In this document: positions 1 through 11,717 of the stretch, one piece after another
Position numbering within the stretch: position 1 is the stretch's first letter
How the letters are laid out: each line of letters opens with the position of its first letter
DNA from: Cristatella mucedo
Lineage: Eukaryota > Bryozoa > Phylactolaemata > Cristatellidae
Assembly (NCBI GenBank): GCA_009760855.2
Contig: WPIO01000016.1
Coordinates: forward strand, 6,128,501-6,192,500
DNA length: 64,000 nt
Reading direction: 5' to 3'
The notes under the pieces: generated by a model
The model's input: the letters and a program-made list of their open reading frames with translations, nothing else
Databases searched by the model: none
Told to the model about the DNA's origin: nothing
Translations under genes and position numbers: made by a program

Positions 1-1171
1 CTTAACACGAACTGGAAAGTGGTGCTACCGCTTCATGAAACGTCAGGGCCTGGCCATGAGAACACGGACTAAGTTGGCGCAAAAAATGCCACAACAATGA
101 GAAGAAAAGCTGTTGAACTTCCAGAAGTTCACAATTCATCTGTGCAAAGAACACAGCTTTTAGGTGTTTTCAGATCTACAATATGGATGAGGCAACTGTA
201 ACATTCTATGCTCCCAGCAATAGAGCTGTTAATGTTTAAGAAGCCGAGATGTTATCAATCAAAACTAAACGAAATAAAAAAATCGATACGCCGTAGTGCT
301 GGCATGTGTAGCAGATGACATAACTCAAAGGGATGGTCATTTACCGATGTAAAACACTGCCAAGAGAACAGATTATCCTTGAAGTTCACTAAAAGGCTTG
401 GACGGACAGCTAGGGAATGAAAGTATGGTTTTCAAAGTTGTTGGCTTCTGATTGGGAGGTCTTTTAAAAAACCAGACTTGCTTATGTTTGATTCGTTCAG
501 GGGACATTTGATGGACGAAGTTCAGAAAGTGACAACTTGCATAAAAACTAAGCTAAGCTGTTATTCCGGGTGGACTGACTAGTCAGTTGCAGCCTCTGGA
601 TGTAAGCATAAATAAATCATTCCAAGTGGCCTTACGAGAAAACTAGACCTAGCGGATGATGGGCCAGTGGGTGACAACTTGACACCAGCAGGACGGATGA
701 AAAAGGCCATCCGTCGATCAGGTCTGCGAGTGAATGATGATGAAGGCCTGGAGCAGCGTAAATCCAGAGATTATAGTCAGGAGCTTTCGCAGAAGTCTGG
801 CATTTCAATGCAATAGACGGAACAAAAGATGACGCAGTCTGTGGTGAGAGTGACGACGATAACTTTGATAATGGAGCTTCCACCAAATGTTAAGCCTACG
901 ATATGAACGAGAAAGATGGAGAGGGCATCATCACCATTCCTGATGCAGTGGATAGTGATAGTGGCATGAGTGATTAATATGAGTCTTGATATTGTTCAAT
1001 TCATTCAGTTACCGAATAGAATATATTTTTTCAAAAATGTGGGGGGCTTATACATCGGGGCAGGGGGAAGTTATACACAATAATAAAAAAAGGTAACTGT
1101 AAGCCCTGTGGAATTTGAAGGGCCGCTTGAATTAGCTCCGCAGAAATTCTTAACATCTCGCAGCGCCTGTT
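1..1171 (+). mobile_element. pogo/Tigger-like DNA transposon remnant, copy 1 (cut by window start)
   Basis: Reading the + strand gives pieces of a pogo/Tigger-type DDE transposase: KWCYRFMKRQGLAMRTRTKL near the start (the end of the DNA-binding part), then VLACVADDITQRDGHLP, then VIPGGLTSQLQPLDVSINK, the hallmark late block of the DDE catalytic domain in Tigger elements. Many in-frame stops make it inactive. Near 1040-1080 a G-rich stretch with repeated CTTATACA/GTTATACAC words resembles the subterminal sequence of Tigger elements. Base 1 matches 39766 and identity runs to 1171, where the two copies diverge abruptly, so 1171 is probably the 3' boundary of the shared unit. Plain DNA transposon, not domesticated as far as I can see. 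Confidence 0.8.
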
Positions 1172-1439
1172 AGACTATAGATGTTAATACCTCGGCTTAC
1201 GAGTGTAATTTGTTCAATGCTGCAGCTCGTAACTCAAATTACTGTTGTGTCAAACAACAAACAAACCTCCCCCATTGAAATGCCAATTAATCCATTCTGG
1301 AACCCCAAAAACACTGATTTTCGCCGCTTGTTTTTCAATTAAAACATGTTCTTAGAAATAACGAATATTTTTCGAAAGCAATACAATAGAATGACTTGCA
1401 ATAAACGGGTTTTATTAATCCTAACGTACAAGAGTAGCT

Positions 1440-2000
1440 TCGAGCTCAGACGACTTGAAGATGCCAATAGAGTACAGGAGAAAGGCTAAAATGAATATCT
1501 GAATCTATTCTGTCTCGGCTTGATTATTGCAATTCCTGTTTGGCTGGACTGCCATAGAAAGCTATTAGACCACTGCAGCTGACTATGAAAATGGCTGCAA
1601 GGCTAGTCTTTAAGTCCCAGCGGTTTCAGCACGTGTCTCTTTTGCTAAAAGAGCTAGGATGTGTACCGGTTGAGCAATAGAACCAGAGCAAAGTTCTTAT
1701 GCTGACCCACAAGGCTCGCCACGGCTTGGCTCCTTCGTTCCTAGCTGAACTGCTGCACCAGTTTCAGCCTGTTCGCGCCCTCAGGTCCTGTGTGGACAAT
1801 AAATTAGCTGTTCCATTGCTCCGCTTAAAGACCATTGGCGACAGAAGCTTTAGCTCTGCCAGTCCTAGACTGGAACTCGCTTCCACAATTCTTACGAAAC
1901 GACAACTACTCTCCTACTGCCGACTATGGCACATCCTTTCCAGCGGTCCTGAGCTGCTACTTCCATGCTACCCACTACCTCGCGAAATCAGTGGCTTATG
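1440..2000 (+). mobile_element. L2/CR1-like LINE fragment (post-RT C-terminal domain)
   Basis: The + strand encodes, with frame breaks, the conserved region that follows the reverse transcriptase in L2/CR1 LINEs: SRLDYCNSCLAGLP, then a QLTMKMAARLVFKS block (usually QLVQNAAARLV), then LTHKARHGLAPSFLAELL, and finally a GDRSFSSASPRLE block. It is more diverged from the other LINE copies in this window than they are from one another, so it is an older or separate lineage. The same late part (CTACTGCCGACTATGGCACATC) recurs at about 20010-20100. 5'-truncated and broken. Confidence 0.7.
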
Positions 2001-2029
2001 CATCTAGACATAATTCGCTAGAGGTCTGA

Positions 2030-2699
2030 ATTATACATATAAAAATATACTAGAGGTCGGAACAATGCTGCCCGTCATTTTTTTTAATTTCGGCTCAGCA
2101 GAGCTTCAAAATTGGGCAAGAGTTCGGCAGTGGGTTTTCTGAATTCCAAAGTACGGCCGAGCAGGAAGCTAGTTTTGCCTCCTAAAGCTGCTATCAGCAC
2201 ATAACTACATTTCGAGAATAATTGAATTCAACTCAAGTTTTAATTTTTACCAACCACAAGTAATGAGGCCAATGTAAGAGTGATTGCTAATAGTCCTCAG
2301 TAATTATCTATCTTCTCCGACGGCGGATGTTACGCCGGGGTGCTTCGGCTTCTACAACAATGTCTCCTGGCCGCAAGCATAGCGCTCGCAGCGGTAATTG
2401 TCGTTGCGGAGGCGTTGCTAGTCCTTGCCGACGAATATCTGCGACCCCAAAACCTCGTATCGCGGCTAGCGACTCAAAGCAGCACCAATACGCACGGTTA
2501 CGCCTACGGGTGGCGGACCGAGGTGCCCACGAAGAGCACCCGCGTCTTAGAGTAACAGCAATGGAATGCTTAGGCACTCCAAAATGCCTATTGGTGGATT
2601 CTTGCAGCATATCCGAGGATTAGAACGCGAGCTCTCGTTGAGAACTGAATTTTAATGCGATCCAACAATAGAGCCCCACGCGAGCGGCTAGTGATTGCG
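2030..2699. other. Stretch without an assigned gene
   Basis: I recognise no gene here. A 71-residue open frame at 2340-2555 (+) begins with a strongly hydrophobic leader-like segment (LLAASIALAAVIVVAEALLV) and could be a signal or membrane segment. It has no clear splice sites or partner exon, so it is not called as a gene. Confidence 0.3.
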
Positions 2700-3036
2700 G
2701 GGTTCGACGAATTACCGCAATCCACTCTAAATAGGCTAGCAACGACCAGACGTAAGCGTTGCTGAGCTCAAATTTTGCTTTGATATTGTAGTACACGTTC
2801 GAATTTATCTGTCCACCAAACTTCATGTCGCTGCACGCCCACATATGCAAATGAGCTTTGACGCCGGACGCCTGCACCGCAATCCATTTTAGTTCCCATC
2901 GAATCCACCACAAATCAGCTGCGCACACCTCCAAAAAGTTTGGAATCTCAAACTACGCTACACGTACAATGTATCCAGAAAATTTCGCGCGATTCCACTC
3001 ACGCGTTCTCACCAAGTCCACAGAAATAGGATTTCG
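2700..3036 (-). repeat. Extra partial copy of the terminal module
   Basis: This stretch repeats, in direct orientation, the sequence at about 3084-3430 (GGGTTCGACGAATTACC through the CACAGAAATAGGATTTCGG block) with roughly 95 percent identity, and stops at 3036 where the linker of the inverted arm begins. It is therefore a tandem, truncated duplicate of the element terminus lying outside the main inverted pair. Confidence 0.75.
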
Positions 3037-3619
3037 GCGGCTCGATCCCGACCAGAGGGCGTCGTAACTGGAGCGAAGACACGGGTTCGACGAATTACCA
3101 CAATCCACCGCAATCCACTCTAAATAGGCTAGCAACGACCAGACGTAAGCGTTTCTGAGCTCAAATTTTGCTCTGATATTGTAGTACACGTTGAAATTTA
3201 TCTGTCCACAAAATTTCATGTCGCTGCACGCCCACTTATGCAAATGAGCTTTGACGCCGGACGCCTGCACCGCAATCCATTCTAGTTCCCATCGAATCCA
3301 CCACAAATCAGCTGCGCACACCGCCAAAAAGTTTGGAATCTCAAACTACGCTACACGTACAATGTATCCAGAAAATTTCGCGCGATTCCACTCACGCGTT
3401 CTCACCAAGTCCACAGAAATAGGATTTCGGTGGTCCAGGCAAATACCGCAATCCACTGCATTCCACCATGCAACGAAAGAAATCCCGATAGAAAAGCTCC
3501 TTTTTTGATTGCATATGACGGCACACTCTGCGACAATTGCATTACAAAAATTCGCTTGCATTGGCGCGGCCGTGCTCGTGCAATGCGCTGCAATCGACTG
3601 CAGTAGCCCGGGCCAATAC
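3037..3619 (-). repeat. Left inverted arm of the fold-back element
   Basis: The reverse complement of this 583-bp segment matches 5861-6443 almost base for base; I found only isolated differences (for example GTGTCTTCGCTCC against GTGACTTCGCTCC, and one in the AAATTTCAACGTG/AAATTTGAACGTG stretch). The inner edge is at the GTATTGGCCCGGGCTACTG block. Confidence 0.9.
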
Positions 3620-5860
3620 CGCAATCCACTACGATTCACAGAATCCACCGAATAAAAAATCGAAATACATTGCGCCGAGCTCCAGTTTGTATTGTATGTT
3701 AAAGTGCACCGTGCTGTGTGCACAACCACGTAAAATTAGAAAAATTGCAACCTCGCACCGTGACAATGGGTGGCGATTGCCTGAAATGACCTGGAAAACT
3801 ACCACAATTCACTCTATTCCACTGCAAATCATCCACAAATCGCCATTGGGAAGCTCTAATTGACATCGCATGTAGGACTAGGCTCAGTTTAAAGGTGCAT
3901 TCAAAAAATTTCTCCATTGTGCACACGCGTTCTTATGCAATGAAGTGCAATCGACTGCAATGGACCGGTCCCATACCGCAATCCACCAAAATCCGTTGTA
4001 ATCCACCACACAGCGACCAGAACGCGTTCACTGGAAGCTCTAATTATGCTTGCCCGCTGCTCTACTCTTCGGTTATTGTCTACTCCCATAACTTCACTGT
4101 AATTTCTACGGCCATTCTGCAGCAATGCACTGCAATCGACTACAACTGCCCGGGCCAGTACGTCAATGTACCGCATCCCGCCAAAAAACGACTAGAATAC
4201 GTACCCTGTAAGCTCTAACAGTGATTGCACGTTGCTCTGATGGGCCGGTGACATGTTTGTTCTGCTAACCACAAGGTCTCCCTCACCCGGTACGATCGGT
4301 TAACCCATACCCCTGGTATCACGACTTGAGTTGAGTGTGTACACTTACAACGGATGGATTTCCGTATTTTTCAAGGCCATTGCCGCCGATTGCCGCGCAT
4401 CGCCCTCGCAAGTACTTTCAAGATTGGTTGATATGATGCGGTTGCACTTTTAATACAGCACACTGTTACGCAAGAAAAATGTGATCTTTTCTCACCAGCT
4501 TTGTAATTGCAACAGACAATTATAGATTGCTCAATTGTTTTGGGCAATTACCGTCGATTGCCATGGATTGCCCAAGGTTGAAAGCGAAAAAGGACAGCAT
4601 GTGCGCTCACAGTAAGCGTTATGTGGTTGGATAATTACAAACAAATTCAAACAGCCAATTTCCAGCAAATTTGAACCCGATTTCCGCAGAGACCGGACCA
4701 TTGCCATCGATTGCCGTGTATTGCCCTCGATTGTGCCTTAGTCGGTTGTAAAAAGGATGTGGCTGCACTTTTAATGCAGTGTAGTGCAATACGCAAAAAA
4801 GTTGGAGCTTCTTTCAGTAGCTGTCGGTCCATTTGTTACTGTCCGTTATGGATTGGCGTATTTCCCCGGGCCATTGCCGTCGATTGCCGTGGGTTGCCGT
4901 CGATTGAACGCGCACCATGGGTAAAAATTATGCGCGCACACAGGTACATTTTACGTGGAATGAGAGTTGCAGTTTATGGCCGTCAATCTTGTCTATTTTC
5001 CACGGATTTCGCTATCGGCCCCTATCATTGTTGTTGATTGCCGTGCATTGCTGACAGTTAGCAAACAAAGCATCTTAAAAATTCCACGGTTTTACTTTGG
5101 ACGCTGCGGAATTTTACATGTAATGAAAATTGAGGCTTCCGCGATGCCAATTTCTCTTCAATTTGCCGGGAATTGGGGTATTGGCTCATGACATTGTTAT
5201 CGATCGCCGTTCATTAGTCGCGGTTGCACGTGTGCGATTAGTTGAAAAGATTTGATTGCACTTTAAACACAGTGGGCTGTGACAGGTAAGATATATTTGA
5301 TCTTGGCCCAGTCACTTTCCAGTGATTTGCGATGGACCATAATGGATTGCCGTATTTGCCCGGGCCATTGCCATCTCTTGCATTGCCCAAGATTGAAGGG
5401 TCAGAGCTGATTGAAAGGGTTGAAAGTATGTGTGCACGCAGTGAGATGTTACGTGAAACGAGAACTGGAGCTTGGTGCAGCCGATTTCTCGTCGATTTGC
5501 CACGAACTTCGGTATCGGTCCCTGCCATTGTTGTTGATTGCCGTGCATTGTTGACAATTAACGTGCAAAATAGCTTGAAAGTCCTACGATTTCACTTTTA
5601 GCAAAAAGAAATATGAAATGTGGTGACAATCGGGACTTCGTGCAGCCAATTTAGTGTCAACTTACCACGGATTGTTGTGGATTACTGCTTCGAGCAGAGC
5701 CGTTGCCATAGATTGCCATGCATTGCCCGAGATTGTACTAGTGAAATTGCCTTAAATGGTGTGGTTGAATTTAACCAATATGCTTTGTAACACACATTGA
5801 AAATTGGAGCATTGCGAAACCGATTTCAGGGCATTTTGCATCAGATTACTGTAAATTGAG

Positions 5861-6443
5861 GTATTGGCCCGGGCTACTGCAGTCGATTGCAGCGCATTGC
5901 ACGAGCACGGCCGCGCCAATGCAAGCGAATTTTTGTAATGCAATTGTCGCAGAGTGTGCCGTCATATGCAATCAAAAAAGGAGCTTTTCTATCGGGATTT
6001 CTTTCGTTGCATGGTGGAATGCAGTGGATTGCGGTATTTGCCTGGACCACCGAAATCCTATTTCTGTGGACTTGGTGAGAACGCGTGAGTGGAATCGCGC
6101 GAAATTTTCTGGATACATTGTACGTGTAGCGTAGTTTGAGATTCCAAACTTTTTGGCGGTGTGCGCAGCTGATTTGTGGTGGATTCGATGGGAACTAGAA
6201 TGGATTGCGGTGCAGGCGTCCGGCGTCAAAGCTCATTTGCATAAGTGGGCGTGCAGCGACATGAAATTTTGTGGACAGATAAATTTGAACGTGTACTACA
6301 ATATCAGAGCAAAATTTGAGCTCAGAAACGCTTACGTCTGGTCGTTGCTAGCCTATTTAGAGTGGATTGCGGTGGATTGTGGTAATTCGTCGAACCCGTG
6401 ACTTCGCTCCAGTTACGACGCCCTCTGGTCGGGATCGAGCCGC
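5861..6443 (+). repeat. Right inverted arm of the fold-back element
   Basis: Inverted partner of 3037-3619, same length and near-identical. The loop between the arms is about 2.24 kb. The end of the arm (CGGGATCGAGCCGC) lies 46 bp beyond the CGAACCC terminus, so the duplicated unit includes a short linker that is not part of the 165-bp repeat. Confidence 0.9.
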
Positions 6444-7205
6444 TAGGTGTGCGAGTCTCCATTCTAATTGGAATCCGGTGAGGTCACATGATCGATGCCC
6501 GGATGACCTCCGTAGCCTTTCGCGTAAGCTCGCTTATCGTCTACGGCTAGCCGCTGCAGGTATGTGCTCGGATACTTTGTTTTTAGGCTTGATTCTTACC
6601 TGGACTCGCTTGTATTGTGTGTGTATTGCTCTACACATCAGCTACAATTTCATGTTCAACTAGTGGGCATCATTGCCGGGCCTTACTTCCTGTTGGGAAG
6701 CTGCTATAAATCCTAGATGGTTTCGGCCATTGGACCTTCGGTAGAGGTTCTAGCTTGACGCGTGTCCACACATATATGTATATAGCAGCTAGTCTCCTTA
6801 ATCAATCTGAGTAAGCCCGATGTATTTGCTGCACTGGCCGAAATATTCGTTGCAAAAGCGCTCTCCATGACATAAGGATGTTGATTGTGCGACCAAGGCC
6901 TCCCAAACAAGTAGCCCATGGCTATGACCCCCTTCCCTTCGGCCAAGTAATACCTGCCTCGGGTCTTGGCCCGGGTAAAGGAGTGGAATTCAAAACCTCC
7001 GTTGGTCCATTGTCTGACATTCTTTTAAAAGCTGTACTCACATTAAGGTGGTCTCACGACCTCACCTCGTGCGGCTGATCTCGAGGACAACTCGGGCGAC
7101 TCGGGCGAACGTGTCACGCTCAGTGGCAACAAACCGAGAGCTCGACATGCTCTCACTGGTCTCAGCCTCCGCAGCATGACTTGTGGCCTGCATCTTCGAC
7201 CTTGC

Positions 7206-7208
<3 letters not shown>
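6444..7208. other. Stretch without an assigned gene
   Basis: No gene or known repeat is recognised. Short open frames have no homologue I know and no convincing splice sites. Confidence 0.3.

Positions 7209-7249
<41 letters not shown>
7209..7249. repeat. (GA)n microsatellite
   Basis: About 20 uninterrupted GA units lie next to an L2 3' untranslated fragment. Confidence 0.95.
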
Positions 7250-7250
<1 letters not shown>

Positions 7251-7252
<2 letters not shown>

Positions 7253-7322
7253 CAACAACATGAATAACATGGTTAGGGGTGACATGCACAGAGTTAGCAT
7301 GCAAGTGTGGCTAGTGGCAGCA
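7251..7322 (-). mobile_element. L2 LINE 3'-UTR fragment
   Basis: The - strand reads TGCTGCCACTAGCC...GCATGCTAACTCTGTGCATGTCACCCCTAACC...ATGTTGTTGTC, the 3' untranslated sequence of the L2 family that is intact at 15030-15240 and 60860-61050. The terminal hairpin and TTA tail are missing. Confidence 0.75.
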
Positions 7323-9876
7323 AATGATCCCAACGATTCTTAATTAAACCGACGCTAGCTGGGATTTTCTGAAGCATTTAGCGACGCAATGACTCGTTGG
7401 CGAAGCACGGGCTAAGTAAAGGTGTATCACCTTCACTTGCTAAGTGGAAGAATAACCTTACACAATCCGGCTATTGATCTGTTCATTTACTTAGATACAT
7501 CACGGCTTACAGTGAGCAATATTGCCTTGCCTGCAATACGCCTCCAACCCACGCCCTGGGAGGTGCTGATAAAGCATCTTACCCGAGGGTGATGACCAAG
7601 TCACTTTTTGAATTACGCATCAGGCTGCAGTGGGTTACTTAAGACGTCGGCTGGGCCTGATCAGATCGCACCAACGGGGCTGCACGCTTTGGCGAAGTAC
7701 GCTGAGAAATATTGGCATGCACCCAATAGCGTAATGTCTACCTGCAGGCAATATGGGTTTTCGACGCTGTAAGAAATCTCTAGGTATTTTCGAAGCATGC
7801 TGCCAGCATGCATACTAAGTGTACATCAAATTTCAAAATTAGCACAATAATTAACTTATCTGGCGTTTTTCTAATTTGCTTAACTACTAACCCGCGAGCA
7901 GTTGCAGGGGAAAAGCTTCGCTTTCTTCGCTTCTCAAAACTTGTGCGTTCTAGCCAAACAGTCGCCCTATTCAAGAGAAGGCCGGACTCACCGATCGCCT
8001 GCACGTGACCGCTCACGTGATCACTCACCGCTCGTGACCGCAGCTCCGGCGGATCGCCGAAATAACTGCGAGACGAGGTCAGCAAAGCGCCGAACCACAC
8101 TTTTCATCACTAACGCCGTCAAGGAGCGATCCATCTTCGTTGACCAATGTCAACGCCGTTAGAGGTGAGCGGTGAATTAGGACAAACACGATGGAGCTTT
8201 CTCAGTCAGTTTTACTTGAGGTTCCTCAGGGCTTCTCTAGTTGTGGTCATATCCAGAGCGGGCTCAGGACAAGACCGGCTAATATCGTCGTGCACTTGTA
8301 TAAAGCAGGCAGGCGATTGTCTGAAAGTATTACGCCAGCTGAGCGCGGAGGCGCGAGAATTGAGAACTCGCAGCGCTTAGCAACTTCACAGCTGCAACTT
8401 AGCATCCTTCACAGCTGCGTGCATGGAATGCTTCCGGCAGTTCAGTGGATGGACCGTGGCTGAACTACAGATTGCCTCACAAACGATACGTATTGTGCAG
8501 CAATTGTGCAGCAATTTGAGAGCCATATTGGGTCGCTCCAGCCATTAATGACGAGTCAGCGCGGCTGTTGCTATCACGAGTGCCTCAATCCCCGTGACTT
8601 AAGCGCTCGTCTGGCCTTTTCATTGGTGCGTCAAATTAAGTAAACGGGCTAGCCCACTCGCACATAAAGGCCTTAAATGCACTATAGAAAACTGTCCTGC
8701 TTAATATGATCAACTGATCCTGGGACTTTTTAAGCCGTACACAATTTACGCTCGGACAACTTGATTTTGGTGGTTGCTTGTTTCGTGTTGGCGGTAAAAA
8801 AATCTCTGCATGAAAATGCAGTCGCAGGCCAAGCTACAACAGTTACTGCTTAGGTCTCCCTATTGCTAGCTCCTAGTCCTTTCTCTTGGGCGGAACTGCC
8901 GACCTTCTGGTCGAGGGTTGGCGTCTGTGGCATAACCTGAGCTTTGGACCGTGCCTGGTAAGGAATTGTCGATAGACCAGGGAGCATGAGTGGGCGTGCC
9001 GGCTCCTACGCTGTGCCTGTTCGGTGTGCTCGGCAGCGCGCTGGCCTCTAGCGTCGACCGTTTAGCAGCTGCAGAGCCACGCTAGATTCGATAGAGTCGC
9101 CAGCCATTGTGAGCGGTAACCGTTGCCTGTTCTGTGCAATTCTTATGTATGGCCGAGGTGACTCGAATGGTCAAGCAACGAGCAGGCAGTGCGCAGCCAA
9201 GGCGTTGTCATCGCACTCTTTTTTTAGGTTCATCTCCATTCATTATGGAGGATTAGGATTTTTCCACTAGCTCGGACTATGTAGCTCACCCTTAATCCGT
9301 GAAGCATGGCGTGGAGGGCCCCGTTAGGCTTTGCTTGGCGCTTGAAGCGGCTGGCTCATCGATTGCTCATTCAATGAAGTTAGCAGCTGTCGACTGTGTG
9401 ATAGTGTGGACGGACAGATTCGGCACTAGCAGGTCAGCGAAGGTTGACATTTCGTAATTGCGAAAAAAAAAGAACAAAAGTACAGTCTGCAGAACTCGGG
9501 AGTTTAATTTCATGCTCCTACGTTAGGTTAAGCATCTTAGCTCGAGCAATTTTTTACCGGGCCCTTCTGGATTTTAGGAGCGGGCAGCGGCGCTCGTTTG
9601 GCGTAGAAGCGGACGGGGGATGTTCGGGGGGGGGTAGCTGCCGCAGTGCGAACGGCTCCGAGAGCCTCTTGCTCCGGGCGAGCAGGATCCGCCCTCTGCG
9701 CTCTCAGAGCGGCGCCACGCTCTCTTGAGCGTTCCAGGCAAAGCGAGCGACCGGGTGACTTGAAAGACATACCGTTCAGGTGCGGGCTAGGTGCATTCTA
9801 ATGTAAGTAGGTGCATTCTAATGTAACGCTGCAAGTACTCCTTCGGGCTGAGTACTTCAGCCTCTCTTCCGCCTGC
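7323..9876. other. 2.5 kb with no gene recognised
   Basis: I see no recognisable protein, RNA gene or repeat with confidence. Open frames of up to about 106 codons (for example 7780-8100 on -, 8191-8463 on +) have no motif I know. A 16-bp direct duplication (AGGTGCATTCTAATGT) lies at about 9788-9822. Confidence 0.3.
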
Positions 9877-10035
9877 CTAATTAAGCAGATAATTCGTAGA
9901 CCCAGGCATCGACGTCAGCAGCTCGAAAAAATTATTGATTAGCGCCGTCTGCTTCTCCAACTCGTAAACGTGCGTTAGCTTCATAAGTTCCGTTATTTTT
10001 CGTACGTTTGGCTCCTTAGGCCCAGTACTATTTTC
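9877..10035 (-). CDS. Candidate 3'-terminal exon of an unrecognised gene
   Basis: On the - strand a good acceptor (TTGGGACTGGCTCAG|GAAAAT) opens a 52-codon frame ending in a stop at 9877. The encoded tail is charged and helical in look: it contains NVRKITELMKLTHVYELEKQ and ends LLTSMPGSTNYLLN. Codon use is varied and free of repeat sequence, unlike nearby open frames, which supports coding. I do not recognise the family. Upstream exons would lie at higher coordinates on the - strand and were not found. A chance open frame cannot be excluded. Confidence 0.35.
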   Translation of the reverse strand, partial: ENSTGPKEPNVRKITELMKLTHVYELEKQTALINNFFELLTSMPGSTNYLLN

Positions 10036-10224
10036 CTGAGCCAGTCCCAAAGACTCGCCAGCGAGCACGTAAAACAAACTGCCGGCAAGACTTCAAACAG
10101 CTAATTCAAACGAATTTGACCACACAAAGCACACGCGAAAGACTGCGGTGGCCTGTACGACGACGTAGCCGCCGATCCCTTTGCTGTAGAAGCGTTTTGA
10201 CGCCGAGCCAGTGTAGCACAAAGA

Positions 10225-10345
10225 TGTGCGCCTTAAACGACCGACGTCAAGGTGAGTGGCATTCGACGACCGAGGTCGTGTGCTACAGCCTTGGGGCATA
10301 TGTGAAGGGCGCTAAATGGAGATTTAAGCTTGCTTAGGGTGCAAC
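10225..10345 (+). mobile_element. Diverged SINE-A copy
   Basis: The stretch GACCGAGGTCGTGTGCTACAGCC followed by TTGGGGCATATGTGAAGGGCGC and GGAGATTTAAGCTTGCTTAGGG follows the order of the SINE-A consensus (tRNA-like B box, then L2-like tail) with many changes. Its 5' part is hard to align. Confidence 0.55.
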
Positions 10346-10934
10346 GCTAAGGAGTTTTATTTATTTATTTACTTGACCCATCCGTGCTGGGCAGCGTGAG
10401 CTCGACAATCGAGCTCCACGAATCGGGGCAAAGTATAGTATAAAGTACTCGGAGCCTTCACGATTCAGCCGACAAATACTGCCACTCTGCTAGTTTGATA
10501 AGAGTAGAAAAACTAAAAGCAGATGGTACAGAAAATTCCGAAATTAGGCAGCATTCACGAAAGATACGGCTGGCCCAGCAAAGGTGGCTATCGTGAGAGA
10601 GTTTTCTGTCGATAGTTTCTGCTCACGAGTCGGCTCGCCTTCTAGAAATCCGTTTAAACGAGGATGCGTGCAAGCCGTAGATTTCTCGTGCAAACGCCAG
10701 GTTAATACGAGCAACTGGGTCCTAGCCTAGGTCCATTTATACACCCTGGCTGTGAGTGTGAGTCATGCAGCAGGCAATTCCTTATGGCTTGCAGCAAGGC
10801 TACCAAAGATCAAAATTTACCAAACCTTAGTAAGCAGCCTAGTTTACATAGTGACAAAAGAGCCTTCTTGTGAAAAAACGCTACGTTTACGCAGGGACAA
10901 AAGAGCTCCACTTGCACTCCACAGATCTGCGTGA

Positions 10935-11010
10935 CAGCTGCAGGACTCGAGCCCACGACCTCGTCGGTAAAATGCAAACTGCGATACTTCTCGATGAGCC
11001 AAGGCAGAGC
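10935..11010 (-). mobile_element. tRNA-like SINE head fragment
   Basis: The - strand contains GACGAGGTCGTGGGCTCGAG, which resembles the B box and flanks of the tRNA-derived SINEs elsewhere in the window, preceded by a plausible A-box segment (TTGGCTCATCGAGAAG). The tail is not recognisable. Confidence 0.45.
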
Positions 11011-11717
11011 GGCTAAAGCCCTTCTGCCGCTACCAAAATGGGATTGTTAAATACGCATCTCAGTACTCTCATTTTACCTAAGAAGTGCCCACCGGCGACA
11101 CATTACTTATCGGGGTAGTATCAAGAAAATACTTATAAAATTTGACTGACAATCGAATATGTGTTTAGGGTACTTTTCGAAAGACAAATATGTGATGAAA
11201 AAACTGAAAAATTGAACTGGGATTGGAAGCTCTGACGACTTCCGCACGACAGAAAAAATGTTTATTTAAAGCACGCCTAAACCCGACGTAAACCGGAAGC
11301 AACAAATCTAAAAATAAAACATTTACCGATCTTTGAATCCTAGACGACTTGTATCCAAACTTGTCAAACCTTGTTAGATTGTGATACATGCTTGAAGCTT
11401 GTTGAAGTGAATTCTTGTGACTTGTAAACAGCTTCATTTCCATGGTCGGTTGGTGCCTTGTAAACTGCTTAACTCGGCTAGTACTTCACGTATCGGAGTG
11501 AAATTTGGGATGTGCTTTCAACTCTGATTGTTTCAAATGAGGCAAGAGAGATTTCTTATTTCGGTTTGGATATAATTTGATGTATACGTCATAAAACGTC
11601 CTGGAGTTTTATGTTACGTAATCAGGGACGTGCAAAGCACAATGTATCAACCCGAAATCGGAATCTTTTTGAAATTCAGGTGCCAAGCGATCCCTAACTA
11701 CCATGGTTTGTCCCGAG
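11011..11717. other. Stretch without an assigned gene
   Basis: No gene is recognised. A segment near 11100-11440 (AAAATTTGACTGACAATCGAATATGTGTTTAGGGTAC and following) recurs in diverged form at about 38020-38290, so it is a low-copy dispersed repeat of unknown type. Confidence 0.35.

Larger units (their letters stand above)
2700..6443. repeat. Large fold-back element built from a ~165-bp degenerate repeat
   Basis: From about 2700 to 4217 the repeat motif (CCATTGCCGTCGATTGCC and relatives) reads on the - strand; from about 4350 to 6400 it reads on the + strand. Successive motif positions on the + side are near 4375, 4550, 4697, 4867, 5022, 5192, 5362, 5527, 5703 and 5873, a mean spacing of about 166 bp. 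The outer ends are inverted copies of each other (3037-3619 and 5861-6443). The left edge begins GGGTTCGACGAATTACCGCA and the right end carries its reverse complement, so the unit has long terminal inverted repeats. No protein-coding potential is evident; open frames here are the same repeat read in several frames. A non-autonomous fold-back transposon or a rearranged complex satellite are both possible. Confidence 0.75.

Noticed and set aside
3346-3729. Open frames of 85-127 codons repeated on both strands at 3.2-3.7 kb and 5.9-6.2 kb
   Set aside because: They are the inverted arms read in several frames; the same DNA is open in three frames, and the protein has no known motif. Conservation is at DNA level.
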